Shown: positions 8,584 through 16,317 of the stretch, in pieces
Layout: each line of letters starts with the position of its first letter
How positions within the stretch are numbered: the first letter of the stretch is position 1
DNA from: a virus
Length of the DNA: 27,202 nucleotides
Direction: 5' to 3' (one strand)
IMG/VR virus record: IMGVR_UViG_3300021364_002303
Span: 1-27,202 of that record
Position numbers and translations under genes: made by a program
Notes under the pieces: generated by a model
What the model was told of the DNA's origin: nothing
Database searches by the model: none
The model's input: only the letters and a program-made list of their open reading frames with translations

Positions 8584-10269
8584 TTACTCCTCTGTATTAG
8601 TTGAGTCTTCTATAGCATCTTCTTCTATAGCATCTTCTTCTACAACATCTTCTTTTTCATAAAAATTCTTTCTTAGATATTCATAGTGGCTATCTGCGTC
8701 ATTAGCTAGTGTTTGGATATAATCTTTCTTTTGATCCCAATAATCTTGCAACTGTTTAGTATATATTTCTGGTGTTTGTCCTTGTCTAGATACAATCAGA
8801 TCTTCTAAAACTTTTAATTGCGTAGGATTCGCAGGTATACAATTATTTCCTACAAAAATATCTGGAATACCACCCATTGACAAGTCTCCTTGCATGGAAT
8901 GAGACTGCAATAGTGCATTTGCCATCACAGCAGGTAAACTTTCTATACTATTATTAAATTTAGGATCATCTAGTCTAGGGTCCATTCTTATATACTCACC
9001 TGCTTGACGCCAGTATTCTGTATCTCTGCGTGAAGATAGAGTAAAGTGATATGCTACAAAGAATTTAAATCCTGTCATAATTTGTTTTACAACATAGTTA
9101 AAATGGTCTACATGTACTCGATTTACTTGTTCATAGTGCAGTGTCTCGCACAGTCTAAGTAATATTTCTTGTACACTTAATAGACCTGTAGATTCTAAAG
9201 GTTCAATAAAACCATAAGATAAGCCTACACCAACTACGTTCTGAACCCAACATCTATGCATTACTCCGTTACGTATATCAATATGATCAAATTTTTCAAT
9301 TTCTTCTGAACGATCAGGCTTGTGCAATTTCATTCTATCACTATTAAGATATTCTTTAAATTCTTCTTCAGCTTGTTCGCGTGTTAAGAATTTTGGATCG
9401 TATACATAACCTGCACCAATTCTATTGTATAATGGAATATTCCAAATCCAACCATTATTCCATGCAGTACAGTTAGTAACATTTTCCATTTCAAGTTCTT
9501 TATCTGTGTAAGGAACATGGCAAGTGACAGCACGTTTGTTAGGTAACCAATCTCCAAAATCTTCAAAGAAAGATTCCATTGTTTCTCCTAGCAATAAAGA
9601 TCTAAAACCCGTACAGTCAATGAATAGATCTGCTTCAAGTTGATCACCGTCGTCTAGTTGTATATAGGAAACATATCCTTCTATATCTTTTTCGATTTTT
9701 TTGATTTCTTTTTTCACATGCACTACGCCATTGGGTAATGCAACTTTATCACGTAATACGTGTCCAAATTGTATAGCATCAACATGATAGGCTACATCTG
9801 ATTTCCAACTAAAGTTAGGCAACTGGCCATCTTTGTTGTCATAGATCTTGTTATCATATATAAAAGGCATACAACTATAAAATGACTCATAAAAGTCGTT
9901 TTTAGGTGTTTCCGGATTTAATGCTTTTTTTACATACCAATCTGTTGCACCTGCTTGAGTGTTTTGCATATCTTTTACACCAAATGGATAGTAATATGCT
10001 TCACCTTTTTTATAGAAGTCGCTAAACTTAATACCTAACTTATAAGTTGCTTGACATTCGGGCATCCAGTCTTCATCTTTTAAACCTAGTAGGTCTAGAA
10101 AACTGTTTATAGTTCCTAAAGTTGATTCTCCTACACCTATCACAGGAATATTTGGAGATTCAACTAGTGCTATCTCTTTATCAGGAAATTGTTTTGATAG
10201 TACAGCGGCTGTCATCCATCCTGCTGAACCACCACCACAAATGATAATTTTGTTTATAGGTCCTCTCAT
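8584..10269 (-). CDS. Flavin-dependent halogenase, tryptophan halogenase family
   Basis: This 561-residue protein is close to the usual length of the family (roughly 500-550). The N-terminal GGGSAGW (residues 12-18) is the FAD-binding loop. W274-I-W-N-I-P279 is the WxWxIP signature of flavin-dependent halogenases. K77 in ATYKLGIKF matches the catalytic lysine position of PrnA (K79), and E359-S360 in PLESTG matches its E346-S347. The enzyme should use FADH2, oxygen and chloride or bromide to make HOX, which is guided to an aromatic substrate. The substrate is unknown, and no flavin reductase is visible nearby. A C-terminal acidic tail (about 541-561) is encoded by a 15-base tandem repeat. The ATG overlaps the previous stop (ATGA). 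Family members are known in cyanophage genomes. The gene lies among 2OG oxygenases, which suggests a shared target. Confidence 0.88.
   Translation of the reverse strand: MRGPINKIIICGGGSAGWMTAAVLSKQFPDKEIALVESPNIPVIGVGESTLGTINSFLDLLGLKDEDWMPECQATYKLGIKFSDFYKKGEAYYYPFGVKDMQNTQAGATDWYVKKALNPETPKNDFYESFYSCMPFIYDNKIYDNKDGQLPNFSWKSDVAYHVDAIQFGHVLRDKVALPNGVVHVKKEIKKIEKDIEGYVSYIQLDDGDQLEADLFIDCTGFRSLLLGETMESFFEDFGDWLPNKRAVTCHVPYTDKELEMENVTNCTAWNNGWIWNIPLYNRIGAGYVYDPKFLTREQAEEEFKEYLNSDRMKLHKPDRSEEIEKFDHIDIRNGVMHRCWVQNVVGVGLSYGFIEPLESTGLLSVQEILLRLCETLHYEQVNRVHVDHFNYVVKQIMTGFKFFVAYHFTLSSRRDTEYWRQAGEYIRMDPRLDDPKFNNSIESLPAVMANALLQSHSMQGDLSMGGIPDIFVGNNCIPANPTQLKVLEDLIVSRQGQTPEIYTKQLQDYWDQKKDYIQTLANDADSHYEYLRKNFYEKEDVVEEDAIEEDAIEDSTNTEE
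8606..8650. repeat. 15-base tandem repeat, three units, in the halogenase 3' end
   Basis: TCTTCTATAGCATCT occurs exactly twice (8606-8620, 8621-8635), and a third unit with two changed bases follows at 8636-8650. On the coding strand it encodes the repeated acidic segment EDAIE near the end of the halogenase. The copy number is a multiple of whole codons, so gain or loss of units keeps the frame. Confidence 0.85.
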
Positions 10270-10886
10270 TTTTGTATTATTCCTTCTTTCTTTTCGTTAA
10301 TTGTTAACCAGTTAAATGCGATAGTAATTCTATCGTCGTCTGTTGTATTTACTTGAACTCGGTGATCCAACCATCCAGGAAAGAGTATAATCATTCCTTC
10401 TTGGGGTGGATAGTAAATTTTTTCAAATGCTTTTTTACCTGCCGGAAATAGCCCTTTTTGCGTAAACTGAACGGGGTTACGTATCATTAGATCACCGTCT
10501 TTTGTGTTGGTTTTGTAATAATATACTCCGCTAATAAAACTATCTGTGTGTGAGTGCCATTCTTGGCTTTCTCCTCTAGAAGTAATATTAAACCAACTAT
10601 GACTCATAAAAATATCATTGTTTATAAAAGGTTTTAATTGGTCTACATATGCATATGTGTGCTTTTGGATATAGTTTTCTAGGTTTTTTAACCCATAATC
10701 GTTTATAGTATTCCATCTGTGTGAAATAGTAGTTTGTACAGGATCTTCCCATCCTTTGGGAGTTTCCCAAGAATCGTTTTCTTTAATCTCGGGCAATTTT
10801 TGTTTAATTTCATTCTGGATTAAAAAAGTCTCGTCAAAAGATCCTTTATGCACATATACAGGAGTAGGAAAAATCCATTCAATCAT
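10266..10886 (-). CDS. 2OG-Fe(II) oxygenase-like protein (PF13759-like, HxHxD)
   Basis: This 206-residue protein begins with WIFPTPVYVHKG, the N-terminal pattern of the 'putative 2OG-Fe(II) oxygenase' family (PF13759/TIGR02466 type). The core reads EWHSHTDSFISGVYYY, then GMIILFPGWLDHRVQVN and RITIAFNW. Candidate metal ligands are H111/H113, D115 and H175, and R186 is a candidate 2-oxoglutarate arginine. This is the only member of its subgroup here with an acid (D115) two residues after the second His, where the others have Gly. It lies directly before the halogenase, sharing four bases with it (ATGA), so the two are likely made together. The substrate is unknown. Confidence 0.78.
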   Translation of the reverse strand: MIEWIFPTPVYVHKGSFDETFLIQNEIKQKLPEIKENDSWETPKGWEDPVQTTISHRWNTINDYGLKNLENYIQKHTYAYVDQLKPFINNDIFMSHSWFNITSRGESQEWHSHTDSFISGVYYYKTNTKDGDLMIRNPVQFTQKGLFPAGKKAFEKIYYPPQEGMIILFPGWLDHRVQVNTTDDDRITIAFNWLTINEKKEGIIQK

Positions 10887-11575
10887 TTTTTATTCCGTTC
10901 CTTAAATTTTTTTGTTTTGTAATAATTGCTAGAAAAAGAAAAATGATATCCGTCTTTGCTAACAAACTCTTCTGCACTTACAACATGCATTTTTATTTTT
11001 ATATTTTTGTCAGATAATGGAATACACTGCACTAATGGATCGCCAGCATTTATCATAAAATTATTAGGATATATTTTTTTAGAAACTACCATGTTTACAT
11101 TTGTAGTAGATTGATGTTTGTACTCTACTATTCCGTTAGGCACAAAATAATTGCTTTGATGATGATTCCAAAATGAATTTGTAAATAAAAACTTAACACC
11201 TGTTTTTTCTTTAATCCTCCAAGGACTAACTAATTTTATATGTGCATACCCATCTAATCCTGTACCCCACTGAATAGGGTTATGTTGGTCTGCAGCATCA
11301 TCTGGATATGTTGAAGGAATACCGCTATTGATTTGTATTTGAAAATCTCTCCAAGCCTGTATAACAAATCCCGATTTGAAATAGTCCACAACACCCGGAC
11401 ATGTTTTCATTGTTCCTCGATTAACACCTTGAAATTCTACGGTGGTTTCTAATTTTTTCCACCAATTAGGAATCATATTTTTTGATTCAACTATAGGAAA
11501 CAACTCTGGTAAATCTGGTATAACTGTAAAACAATCTAATAATATCGTAGAAGGCTTGTTAAAAATACTAAACAT
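10883..11575 (-). CDS. Uncharacterised protein, diverged member of a three-gene paralog family
   Basis: This 230-residue protein shares a weak but ordered set of motifs with the two genes upstream of it: IPNWWKKLE (35-43), MKTCPGVVDYFKSGFVI (56-72), GIVEYKH (148-154), and INAGDPLVQCIPL (175-187). It lacks the TPPGYS motif of its paralogs, which is replaced by KTGVKFLFT. Motif order and predicted strands suggest a beta-rich domain. The family recalls DUF6065-type proteins, an uncertain match made from memory. There is no complete HxD-H-R set, so it cannot be called an oxygenase. It overlaps the next gene by four bases. A weak AGG lies eleven bases before the ATG. It shows no signal peptide or membrane segment. 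Confidence 0.6.
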   Translation of the reverse strand: MFSIFNKPSTILLDCFTVIPDLPELFPIVESKNMIPNWWKKLETTVEFQGVNRGTMKTCPGVVDYFKSGFVIQAWRDFQIQINSGIPSTYPDDAADQHNPIQWGTGLDGYAHIKLVSPWRIKEKTGVKFLFTNSFWNHHQSNYFVPNGIVEYKHQSTTNVNMVVSKKIYPNNFMINAGDPLVQCIPLSDKNIKIKMHVVSAEEFVSKDGYHFSFSSNYYKTKKFKERNKK

Positions 11576-11583
11576 GTGTATAC

Positions 11584-12285
11584 TTACCTGAATTTTTTTC
11601 TGCTATGAAACAACCTGGAATAGGTTCCGTGCCACAAGTTTTTTGTCCAATACCTAAACTTATTTGCGTTGGTATAATCATCAAAACTAACTTCCATCTT
11701 CCAATCATCTCTCTTAAATGGATATACTACCATGAGAGGTTCTCCTGGTTTTATAGTAAATTGTTTTTTAAGACCTACTCCTACAAAATTTACAGCATCA
11801 TCGTGCTTATCTGTATCTACTATAGCAGGAAGCATTTTATAATTTTTATTCAATGTGAAAAATGGTTGATAAAAATGACAACTATAACCTGGAGGAGTAA
11901 TAACCTTCCAAGAATTACTAAGTTTAAAGTAATGACTTTTAGCTTCGTCCATAACAACAGGAGCCTGTTGAAAAGGGTGTCCTGCCACATATTCTGAAGC
12001 TGGACAAACATTATGTGCGCGAAGTATACCGTCTCTATCTTCCTGGAATCGTATATCAGTATCATATGAATTTAATATCACATAACCGCTTGTTAAGTAA
12101 TCAAGTACAGGCACACATTTTTTCATTGTAGGAACATCTTTTTGCTGTACGTCTCCGTCATCGTGATCGAAACTTAACGGAATATCCTTATACCATTTTG
12201 GAATAATTTTAGAAACAGGCACTGGTGGATAATGTATCTCAGCTGATTTATCATAAGTTACAAATTTAATAAGTTTTTCTGACAT
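11584..12285 (-). CDS. Uncharacterised protein, three-gene paralog family (DUF6065-like?)
   Basis: This 233-residue protein is clearly paralogous to the 217-residue neighbour at 12285-12938. Both share an IPKW/LPKW segment near residue 30, a Cys-x-PV-x-D-(Y/W) segment followed by SGY(V/I)I, W/Y-K-V-(I/V)-TPPGYSC, QPF, a (V/I)DTDKHD segment (156-162 here), PGE-x-L, and PFKRD-x-W. Invariant TPPGYSC, DTDKHD and PFKRD suggest a conserved binding or catalytic site. The biochemical role is unknown to me. Similar wording (TPPGY, a VETD-like segment, a GEP strand) is what I recall of DUF6065, so that link is tentative. It joins its upstream neighbour through a TAATG overlap. The C-terminus is basic and aromatic (residues 206-233). 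Confidence 0.65.
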   Translation of the reverse strand: MSEKLIKFVTYDKSAEIHYPPVPVSKIIPKWYKDIPLSFDHDDGDVQQKDVPTMKKCVPVLDYLTSGYVILNSYDTDIRFQEDRDGILRAHNVCPASEYVAGHPFQQAPVVMDEAKSHYFKLSNSWKVITPPGYSCHFYQPFFTLNKNYKMLPAIVDTDKHDDAVNFVGVGLKKQFTIKPGEPLMVVYPFKRDDWKMEVSFDDYTNANKFRYWTKNLWHGTYSRLFHSRKKFR

Positions 12286-12938
12286 TACTTATATACCTTC
12301 TTTGTTCTAAATAATTTGGTGTATGCACCTCTTATGTAATGAAACAATTGACTATACATCCTTTCAGATTTAAGAGTCATTTCCCAATTATCTCTTTTGA
12401 ACGGTACTATTTGTACTAGTTTCTCACCTGGAAGTATTCTCAAATCTTTTTCTTTAGTATATGCCATTGTTGTAACAACCCAGTCATGCTTATCTGTATC
12501 AATAATACCAGGCATAATTGTAAATTTAGAATTAAAATCATAAAATGGTTGCATAATTAGACAACTGTAGCCAGGCGGTGTTACTACTTTATATTCTGTC
12601 TCTATTTTAAAGTAAGCATATGGACCACCGTCAATAGGCATACATTCCTTAGCGTATACACTAGGATTAATTTTTCTTAGATTTGGTCTTTTGTTTTGTG
12701 TAGTTAACTCTAAACCTTTTTTAAATTGCACAACTTTTTCTTTTACAAATGTTTCCCAAGGATTGTGAATAATATATCCACTATTCATCCAATCCATTAC
12801 AGGAGCACAATTAGTAACATTAAATTCGTTATTGTTATCTATACTATCTAACCACTTAGGAAGATCTTCCGATATGGGCATCGGCGGAAAATCTTTCATA
12901 ATCTGTGGATCGTCAGTGTAAAATTCTATTTTTTTCAT
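12285..12938 (-). CDS. Uncharacterised protein, three-gene paralog family (DUF6065-like?)
   Basis: This 217-residue protein is the closest paralog of the gene just downstream. Motifs in order are LPKWLDSI (26-33), CAPVMDWMNSGYIIHNPWE (44-62), YKVVTPPGYSC (116-126), QPF (130-132), GIIDTDKHD (144-152), LPGEKLVQIVPFKRDNWEM (169-187), and a basic C-terminal end. The even spacing of motifs over the whole length argues that these are full-length, working proteins. It is tied to both neighbours by TAATG overlaps. Neither the cofactor nor the substrate can be read from the sequence. Its place inside an oxygenase/halogenase operon suggests it belongs to the same modification process, as enzyme or substrate-binding partner. 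Confidence 0.65.
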   Translation of the reverse strand: MKKIEFYTDDPQIMKDFPPMPISEDLPKWLDSIDNNNEFNVTNCAPVMDWMNSGYIIHNPWETFVKEKVVQFKKGLELTTQNKRPNLRKINPSVYAKECMPIDGGPYAYFKIETEYKVVTPPGYSCLIMQPFYDFNSKFTIMPGIIDTDKHDWVVTTMAYTKEKDLRILPGEKLVQIVPFKRDNWEMTLKSERMYSQLFHYIRGAYTKLFRTKKVYK

Positions 12939-13603
12939 TATATTTTTGCCCTTACATTTCCAGAAACTGAAATCCTTGTATTATCATTATAAAAAGGATA
13001 TACCTGATGATGAAGTTGAGCAGGAAAAACGCAAATTTTGCCCTCCCAACTAGAATCGTCTGCCAATCTCGCTGTTTTTATTTGTCCTAGCATATCTGTG
13101 TAAACAAATTCAAATTGACCTTGATAACCTTTATTTAAACTAAAAGATTCATTGTAATTTGTGCTAATTATATCTGTAGCTTTGTAAGGTATTTGTACCC
13201 AAACAACAAAACTAAAAATTCCACTATGTCTATGCAAAGGAGTATATTCTCCAGGACGCTGATAATTTATCCAAAATCTTTCAACGACACAATCCCAATT
13301 TTCCGGTTCGTTTTCGTATTGATTAAGAGTGTACATATATTCGGGGTATGTTTCAACTAACATTCTGCAAATCGATAAGAGTTCTCTTTCTAAACCATCT
13401 TTACTTTTAGTAGGCTGTTGAAAAAATAAATCTTTTGATACATCTTGATGATACATTTCAAGTAAATCGCCCGACCTTTTACCCCAATCTTTTTCTAAAA
13501 TTTTTAATCCTTCTTGACAATCTTTTTTTAATTGTTGAAAAACAAAAGGATTTAGATCTCCAAGATATATACCCAAATTTGGTAAAACTTTCTCGGTTAT
13601 CAT
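12938..13603 (-). CDS. 2OG-Fe(II) oxygenase-like protein (HxH type)
   Basis: In this 221-residue protein the core reads FWINYQRPGEYTPLHRHSGIF, giving H124-x-H126, then a strand pair, and KICVFPAQLHHQVYPF with H198/H199, followed by R210 in TRISVSGNV. The fold pattern is that of the 2OG oxygenases, and the RPGEY-x-P-x-H-x-H lead-in is characteristic. The usual acid of the HxD motif is not evident, because the second position is His. AAGGAG eight bases before the ATG is one of the strongest ribosome sites of the operon and may boost the distal genes. It shares four bases with the upstream gene (ATGA) and one base with the downstream gene. The substrate is unknown. Confidence 0.74.
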   Translation of the reverse strand: MITEKVLPNLGIYLGDLNPFVFQQLKKDCQEGLKILEKDWGKRSGDLLEMYHQDVSKDLFFQQPTKSKDGLERELLSICRMLVETYPEYMYTLNQYENEPENWDCVVERFWINYQRPGEYTPLHRHSGIFSFVVWVQIPYKATDIISTNYNESFSLNKGYQGQFEFVYTDMLGQIKTARLADDSSWEGKICVFPAQLHHQVYPFYNDNTRISVSGNVRAKI

Positions 13604-14310
13604 TTTATATCTCCTTGAAGTTCCATCATTTCAGTAGCACTTCTCACAATACTTGCCTGTGTAATTCTCCAATTATCGTAGTATGTATCGTTATTTTCAA
13701 TGTATGCACCATGTAACTGGTTACCGCTGAATATAACACAGCGGTTTGGTTTTGCTGGAATTATTTCTTTGATTTTGTATTTAGACACATCTACTATTAG
13801 GTTAGCACCTTCTCTATTTTCAATTTCTTCATTTTCGTACAGTGCTGTTCCACCATCTGCCACAGCATCTATGTAAATTAATATGTTAACCATATTTCTA
13901 TCATAATGTGGATGATGTTGCATAGTGTTAGGTAATTTCTGTTTTTTATGCTTAAAAACGTTGAACGCAAGACTTTTTTCCATAGCAACATCGTCCCAGC
14001 CTACTAGTCTTCCAACAAGCCTGTTGAGAGGCTCTAACCGGGCATCTATCATTTCTTTAGAAGGTTCCCAATTAGCAAAAGCAGGCCTACAATCATAGTA
14101 ATCTTTAAAATTTCTACTCCATTTACTCATTTTCCAAGACTCAACAGGCATATTTTCAAATAACGATTGTATCTGGTCTATGTTTGTATAAAAATCATCT
14201 ATACATACCCAGTCTTCGTAGTAGGATATTTTACTATTAGGATTAAGTGAAAATAATTCTTCAACAACAATAGGAATAGGCATCTTTTTTTCTCTTTCTT
14301 TAAAATCCAT
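13600..14310 (-). CDS. 2OG-Fe(II) oxygenase-like protein (HxD type)
   Basis: This 236-residue protein has all expected motifs. QHHPHYDRN gives H135-x-D137, GGTALYEN is the strand that follows in hydroxylases, RCVIFSGNQLHGAYI gives H200, and R215 in WRITQASIV is the candidate 2-oxoglutarate ligand. The N-terminal half (YEDWVCIDDFYTNIDQIQSL) matches the region before the core in DUF6445-like and related oxygenases, to my recollection. The chosen ATG overlaps the previous gene by eleven bases. A second ATG nine codons later (14283) is equally possible, and neither has a strong ribosome site. It is a soluble protein without a signal peptide. The substrate is unknown. Confidence 0.78.
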   Translation of the reverse strand: MDFKEREKKMPIPIVVEELFSLNPNSKISYYEDWVCIDDFYTNIDQIQSLFENMPVESWKMSKWSRNFKDYYDCRPAFANWEPSKEMIDARLEPLNRLVGRLVGWDDVAMEKSLAFNVFKHKKQKLPNTMQHHPHYDRNMVNILIYIDAVADGGTALYENEEIENREGANLIVDVSKYKIKEIIPAKPNRCVIFSGNQLHGAYIENNDTYYDNWRITQASIVRSATEMMELQGDIK

Positions 14311-14938
14311 CTTCGTCTTGATTTGTCAATTTCATCATAATGTTTACAGCATTGACAATTCTAAGTTTGTTTGATGTGTGTTTAGGTGCAGTATGGTCTA
14401 ACCAACTTGGAAACAATACTATATCACCTTCTTCTGCTTGTACTTGATATCTATCATTAAACATGCTATCAGGCAAGTAATTAATATTTTTTGTAGGCAT
14501 AGAAGCACGTATCATTTTGTAATTAGGATTAAAGAAAATAGTTCCATCATCTTTGTCTTCTATATGAACAAAATGGGTGAACGCATAGTTAATATTTGTT
14601 GACCCGCCCATATGATCATGCATCCATTCTTCTTCATTATTAGTAGTAAAATTGTACCAACCTTTTAATTTTATATCCCACGGTTGTTTCATATCGAAAC
14701 CTATTTCTGACAGCATAGATTTTACATCATCAGTATATCTGTCATATATGTACGGCCAATGTATCATTGCACCAGTACCTGGTAAGTAATCTGTATAAAT
14801 CTGTTGTAGTCCACCGTTTGGTCCAAGTTCTTGAAATTTAGGATACACATGCTTCATTAGATAATCTTTTATCTCATCATGCTTAGTAGCCTTCATTTTA
14901 TAAATGTAAAACGGAAAAGGATTAATTTTTTCTATCAT
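14300..14938 (-). CDS. 2OG-Fe(II) oxygenase-like protein (HDHMGG subgroup, copy 2)
   Basis: This 212-residue protein opens with INPFPFYIYKMKA, as family members do (a hydrophobic 'FP-x-P-(I/V)-Y' start). The core is WYNFTTNNEEEWMHDHMGG with H107-D-H109, a strand with FVHIEDKDDGTIFFNP, then EGDIVLFPSWLDHTAPKH with H182, and R193 in LRIVNAVNI. The next gene upstream has the same HDHMGG, EGDI-x-FFPS/LFPS-x-L and spacing, so the two arose by tandem duplication. The second metal ligand would be His or missing, not Asp in the standard place. The ATG overlaps the upstream stop (ATGA). The reaction and substrate are unknown. Assignment to the PF13759-like group is by pattern. Confidence 0.77.
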   Translation of the reverse strand: MIEKINPFPFYIYKMKATKHDEIKDYLMKHVYPKFQELGPNGGLQQIYTDYLPGTGAMIHWPYIYDRYTDDVKSMLSEIGFDMKQPWDIKLKGWYNFTTNNEEEWMHDHMGGSTNINYAFTHFVHIEDKDDGTIFFNPNYKMIRASMPTKNINYLPDSMFNDRYQVQAEEGDIVLFPSWLDHTAPKHTSNKLRIVNAVNIMMKLTNQDEDGF

Positions 14939-15585
14939 GATGTTACAACATTCTTAAATAAAAATTCATTTGGATTTCCTATAGTAAGATTCATAGCTAT
15001 TGTTGCTCTAACGGTTTTGCTACGTTGGTATTCTACACTATGTCTTAAATATGACGGGAAAAATATTATATCTCCTTCAGCAACAGTGGGAGAATAATAA
15101 CCTTTTTGCCAATCTGTTGGCATATCCTCTCCATTGCAAGGATGCATATTTCTCAAATAAGTATGATGAATAGGATTGTAGAAAATAGTAGGCTTGTGTT
15201 CAGCAGGATCATAAATTAAATAATGTATAGCACTGTAAACAACTCCAGGAAATCCTCCCATGTGGTCGTGTTCTTCTTGGCTACTTCCTTCTATACCTAC
15301 ATTGTACCATAAATCAACATCAGTTACCCATTTTTTATTCTGATTAAAGCCAGCTTTTTTTTGGAAATTTACAATGGTACTATTATAGTATTCTATCCAT
15401 TCTGGACCTAATTTTTCTAAACCTCCAAAATAATCACTATATAGATTTAGTCCTACATTGTTAGGCCCCGGCAAGGCTTCTAATTTAGGCATCACATCTT
15501 TTAAAAATTTTTCTTTTACTTCTTTGTGATTAGGCAAAGTTGTTTTGTAAATAGGAATTTCAAATGCGCTAGATTTTATTATCAT
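14935..15585 (-). CDS. 2OG-Fe(II) oxygenase-like protein (HDHMGG subgroup, copy 1)
   Basis: This is a protein of 216 residues from the ATG at 15585. A TTG four codons earlier is also in frame, but the ATG overlaps the upstream stop as TAATG and has GGAG six bases ahead, which decides the start. FEIPIYKTTLP at the N-terminus fits the family. The core is LWYNVGIEGSSQEEHDHMGG with H106-D-H108, NPIHHTYLRNM, EGDIIFFPSYLRHSVEY with H182, and R193 in VRATIAMNL. The distal His and Arg stand at the same positions as in the neighbour, its tandem duplicate. The HPCNGEDMP insertion is its own. A 2OG-dependent hydroxylase of unknown target is the best call. Confidence 0.78.
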   Translation of the reverse strand: MIIKSSAFEIPIYKTTLPNHKEVKEKFLKDVMPKLEALPGPNNVGLNLYSDYFGGLEKLGPEWIEYYNSTIVNFQKKAGFNQNKKWVTDVDLWYNVGIEGSSQEEHDHMGGFPGVVYSAIHYLIYDPAEHKPTIFYNPIHHTYLRNMHPCNGEDMPTDWQKGYYSPTVAEGDIIFFPSYLRHSVEYQRSKTVRATIAMNLTIGNPNEFLFKNVVTS

Positions 15586-16259
15586 TAGTTGCTCCAACTA
15601 GATTTTACTGACAAAATAGATGACAATTCTTGGAATTGTGCATTATTAATAAAAAAAAGTAACGAGTATCTAGGTAATGTTTTTACCTTGTAACTGTTAG
15701 GTCTATGCCATTGTGTTGCATCGTATGCTACTAGCCTGTTGAACTTGTTTCCAACATTTATAGTTTCAGAAAATTGCGATCTGTTATTTTTTAAATCTTT
15801 TAAGTATTGATCAGTAACATTTTTTTTAAGATTTAATTCTTTGCGGGATTTGTAATCCTCTGCTTCAAAGTCTTTAGATAATGTTTTATCAAAAATACTT
15901 GTACCTGTGCTCATGTTAGGTTCTTCATCATTAAGATATACTAATCCTGCAAAATCAATATCGTCATTATGAATCCAACCGCAGTTGGCTTCGTCTACAT
16001 TATAAAGATCGTTTTTATGAAATCTAACATCTATCTCAAATTTACTTAAACCATAAAACACTTTGTCGGCTATATTCTTTGCAAAAAACTTCGCAAATTC
16101 AACAGCTAATGTATTGTTAATTTGTAATAAATTATCAGTTCTCAACCCAGGCCATGCCTCGTTATTATGGTATTCTAACGAGTTTCCTAGATCAATTATA
16201 GGCTGTATATCATTGAAAAAATCATCAATAACGTGTGTAGAATTTCTGTATATATCCAT
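15585..16259 (-). CDS. 2OG-Fe(II) oxygenase-like protein (HxD type, DUF6445-like)
   Basis: This 224-residue protein is the first gene of the minus-strand operon. CGWIHNDDIDFAGLVYLND holds H97-x-D99 and the strand that follows. After a lysine-rich insertion (about 125-165) come NKFNRLVAYDATQWHRPNSY with H185 and R197 in PRYSLLFFI. The W-(I/V)-H-x-D, A-x-(L/V)-x-YLN and late N-(R)-L-V-x-Y-D-x-x-x-WH order recalls the DUF6445 group of 2OG-like proteins, which in some bacteria occur next to tryptophan halogenases. That parallel is from memory. The ribosome site is weak (GGAAAA, far upstream). The stop overlaps the next start as TAATG. Confidence 0.78.
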   Translation of the reverse strand: MDIYRNSTHVIDDFFNDIQPIIDLGNSLEYHNNEAWPGLRTDNLLQINNTLAVEFAKFFAKNIADKVFYGLSKFEIDVRFHKNDLYNVDEANCGWIHNDDIDFAGLVYLNDEEPNMSTGTSIFDKTLSKDFEAEDYKSRKELNLKKNVTDQYLKDLKNNRSQFSETINVGNKFNRLVAYDATQWHRPNSYKVKTLPRYSLLFFINNAQFQELSSILSVKSSWSN

Positions 16260-16317
16260 ACTATTACTTATTTTCCAAAGTTAAGTGATACAATGATAAT
16301 GACTGTATAAGTACAGT
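16260..16317. promoter_or_regulatory. Divergent intergenic region, likely promoters for the two halves of the oxygenase island
   Basis: These 58 bases separate the minus-strand operon (start 16259) from the plus-strand genes (start 16318), so promoters for both directions should lie here unless read-through covers them. On the plus strand TTTCCA (16272-16277), seventeen bases and GATAAT (16295-16300) form a fair sigma-70-like site that would start transcription near 16307. No T4-late-type motif is seen in either direction. The promoter call is weak. Confidence 0.3.
16302..16317. promoter_or_regulatory. Perfect inverted repeat abutting the start codon at 16318
   Basis: ACTGTA, TAAG, TACAGT form a perfect six-base inverted repeat with a four-base centre, ending directly at the ATG. 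As DNA it could be a small operator. As RNA it could be a short hairpin over the translation start, which has no ribosome site. Its function is unproven. Confidence 0.4.

Noticed and set aside
11573-11590. CAGGTAAGT on the minus strand, a perfect eukaryotic splice-donor sequence
   Set aside because: It only joins two adjacent phage genes and contributes a weak AGG ribosome site. Chance match in AT-rich phage DNA.
11605-11997. Plus-strand reading frame of 130 codons
   Set aside because: It lies wholly opposite a minus-strand gene with conserved motifs, has no ribosome site and encodes a low-complexity, Ile/Phe-rich sequence.
15595-15597. TTG start for the oxygenase gene ending at 14935
   Set aside because: The ATG at 15585 has GGAG at good spacing and a TAATG overlap with the upstream gene. 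The TTG would leave that ribosome site inside the gene.
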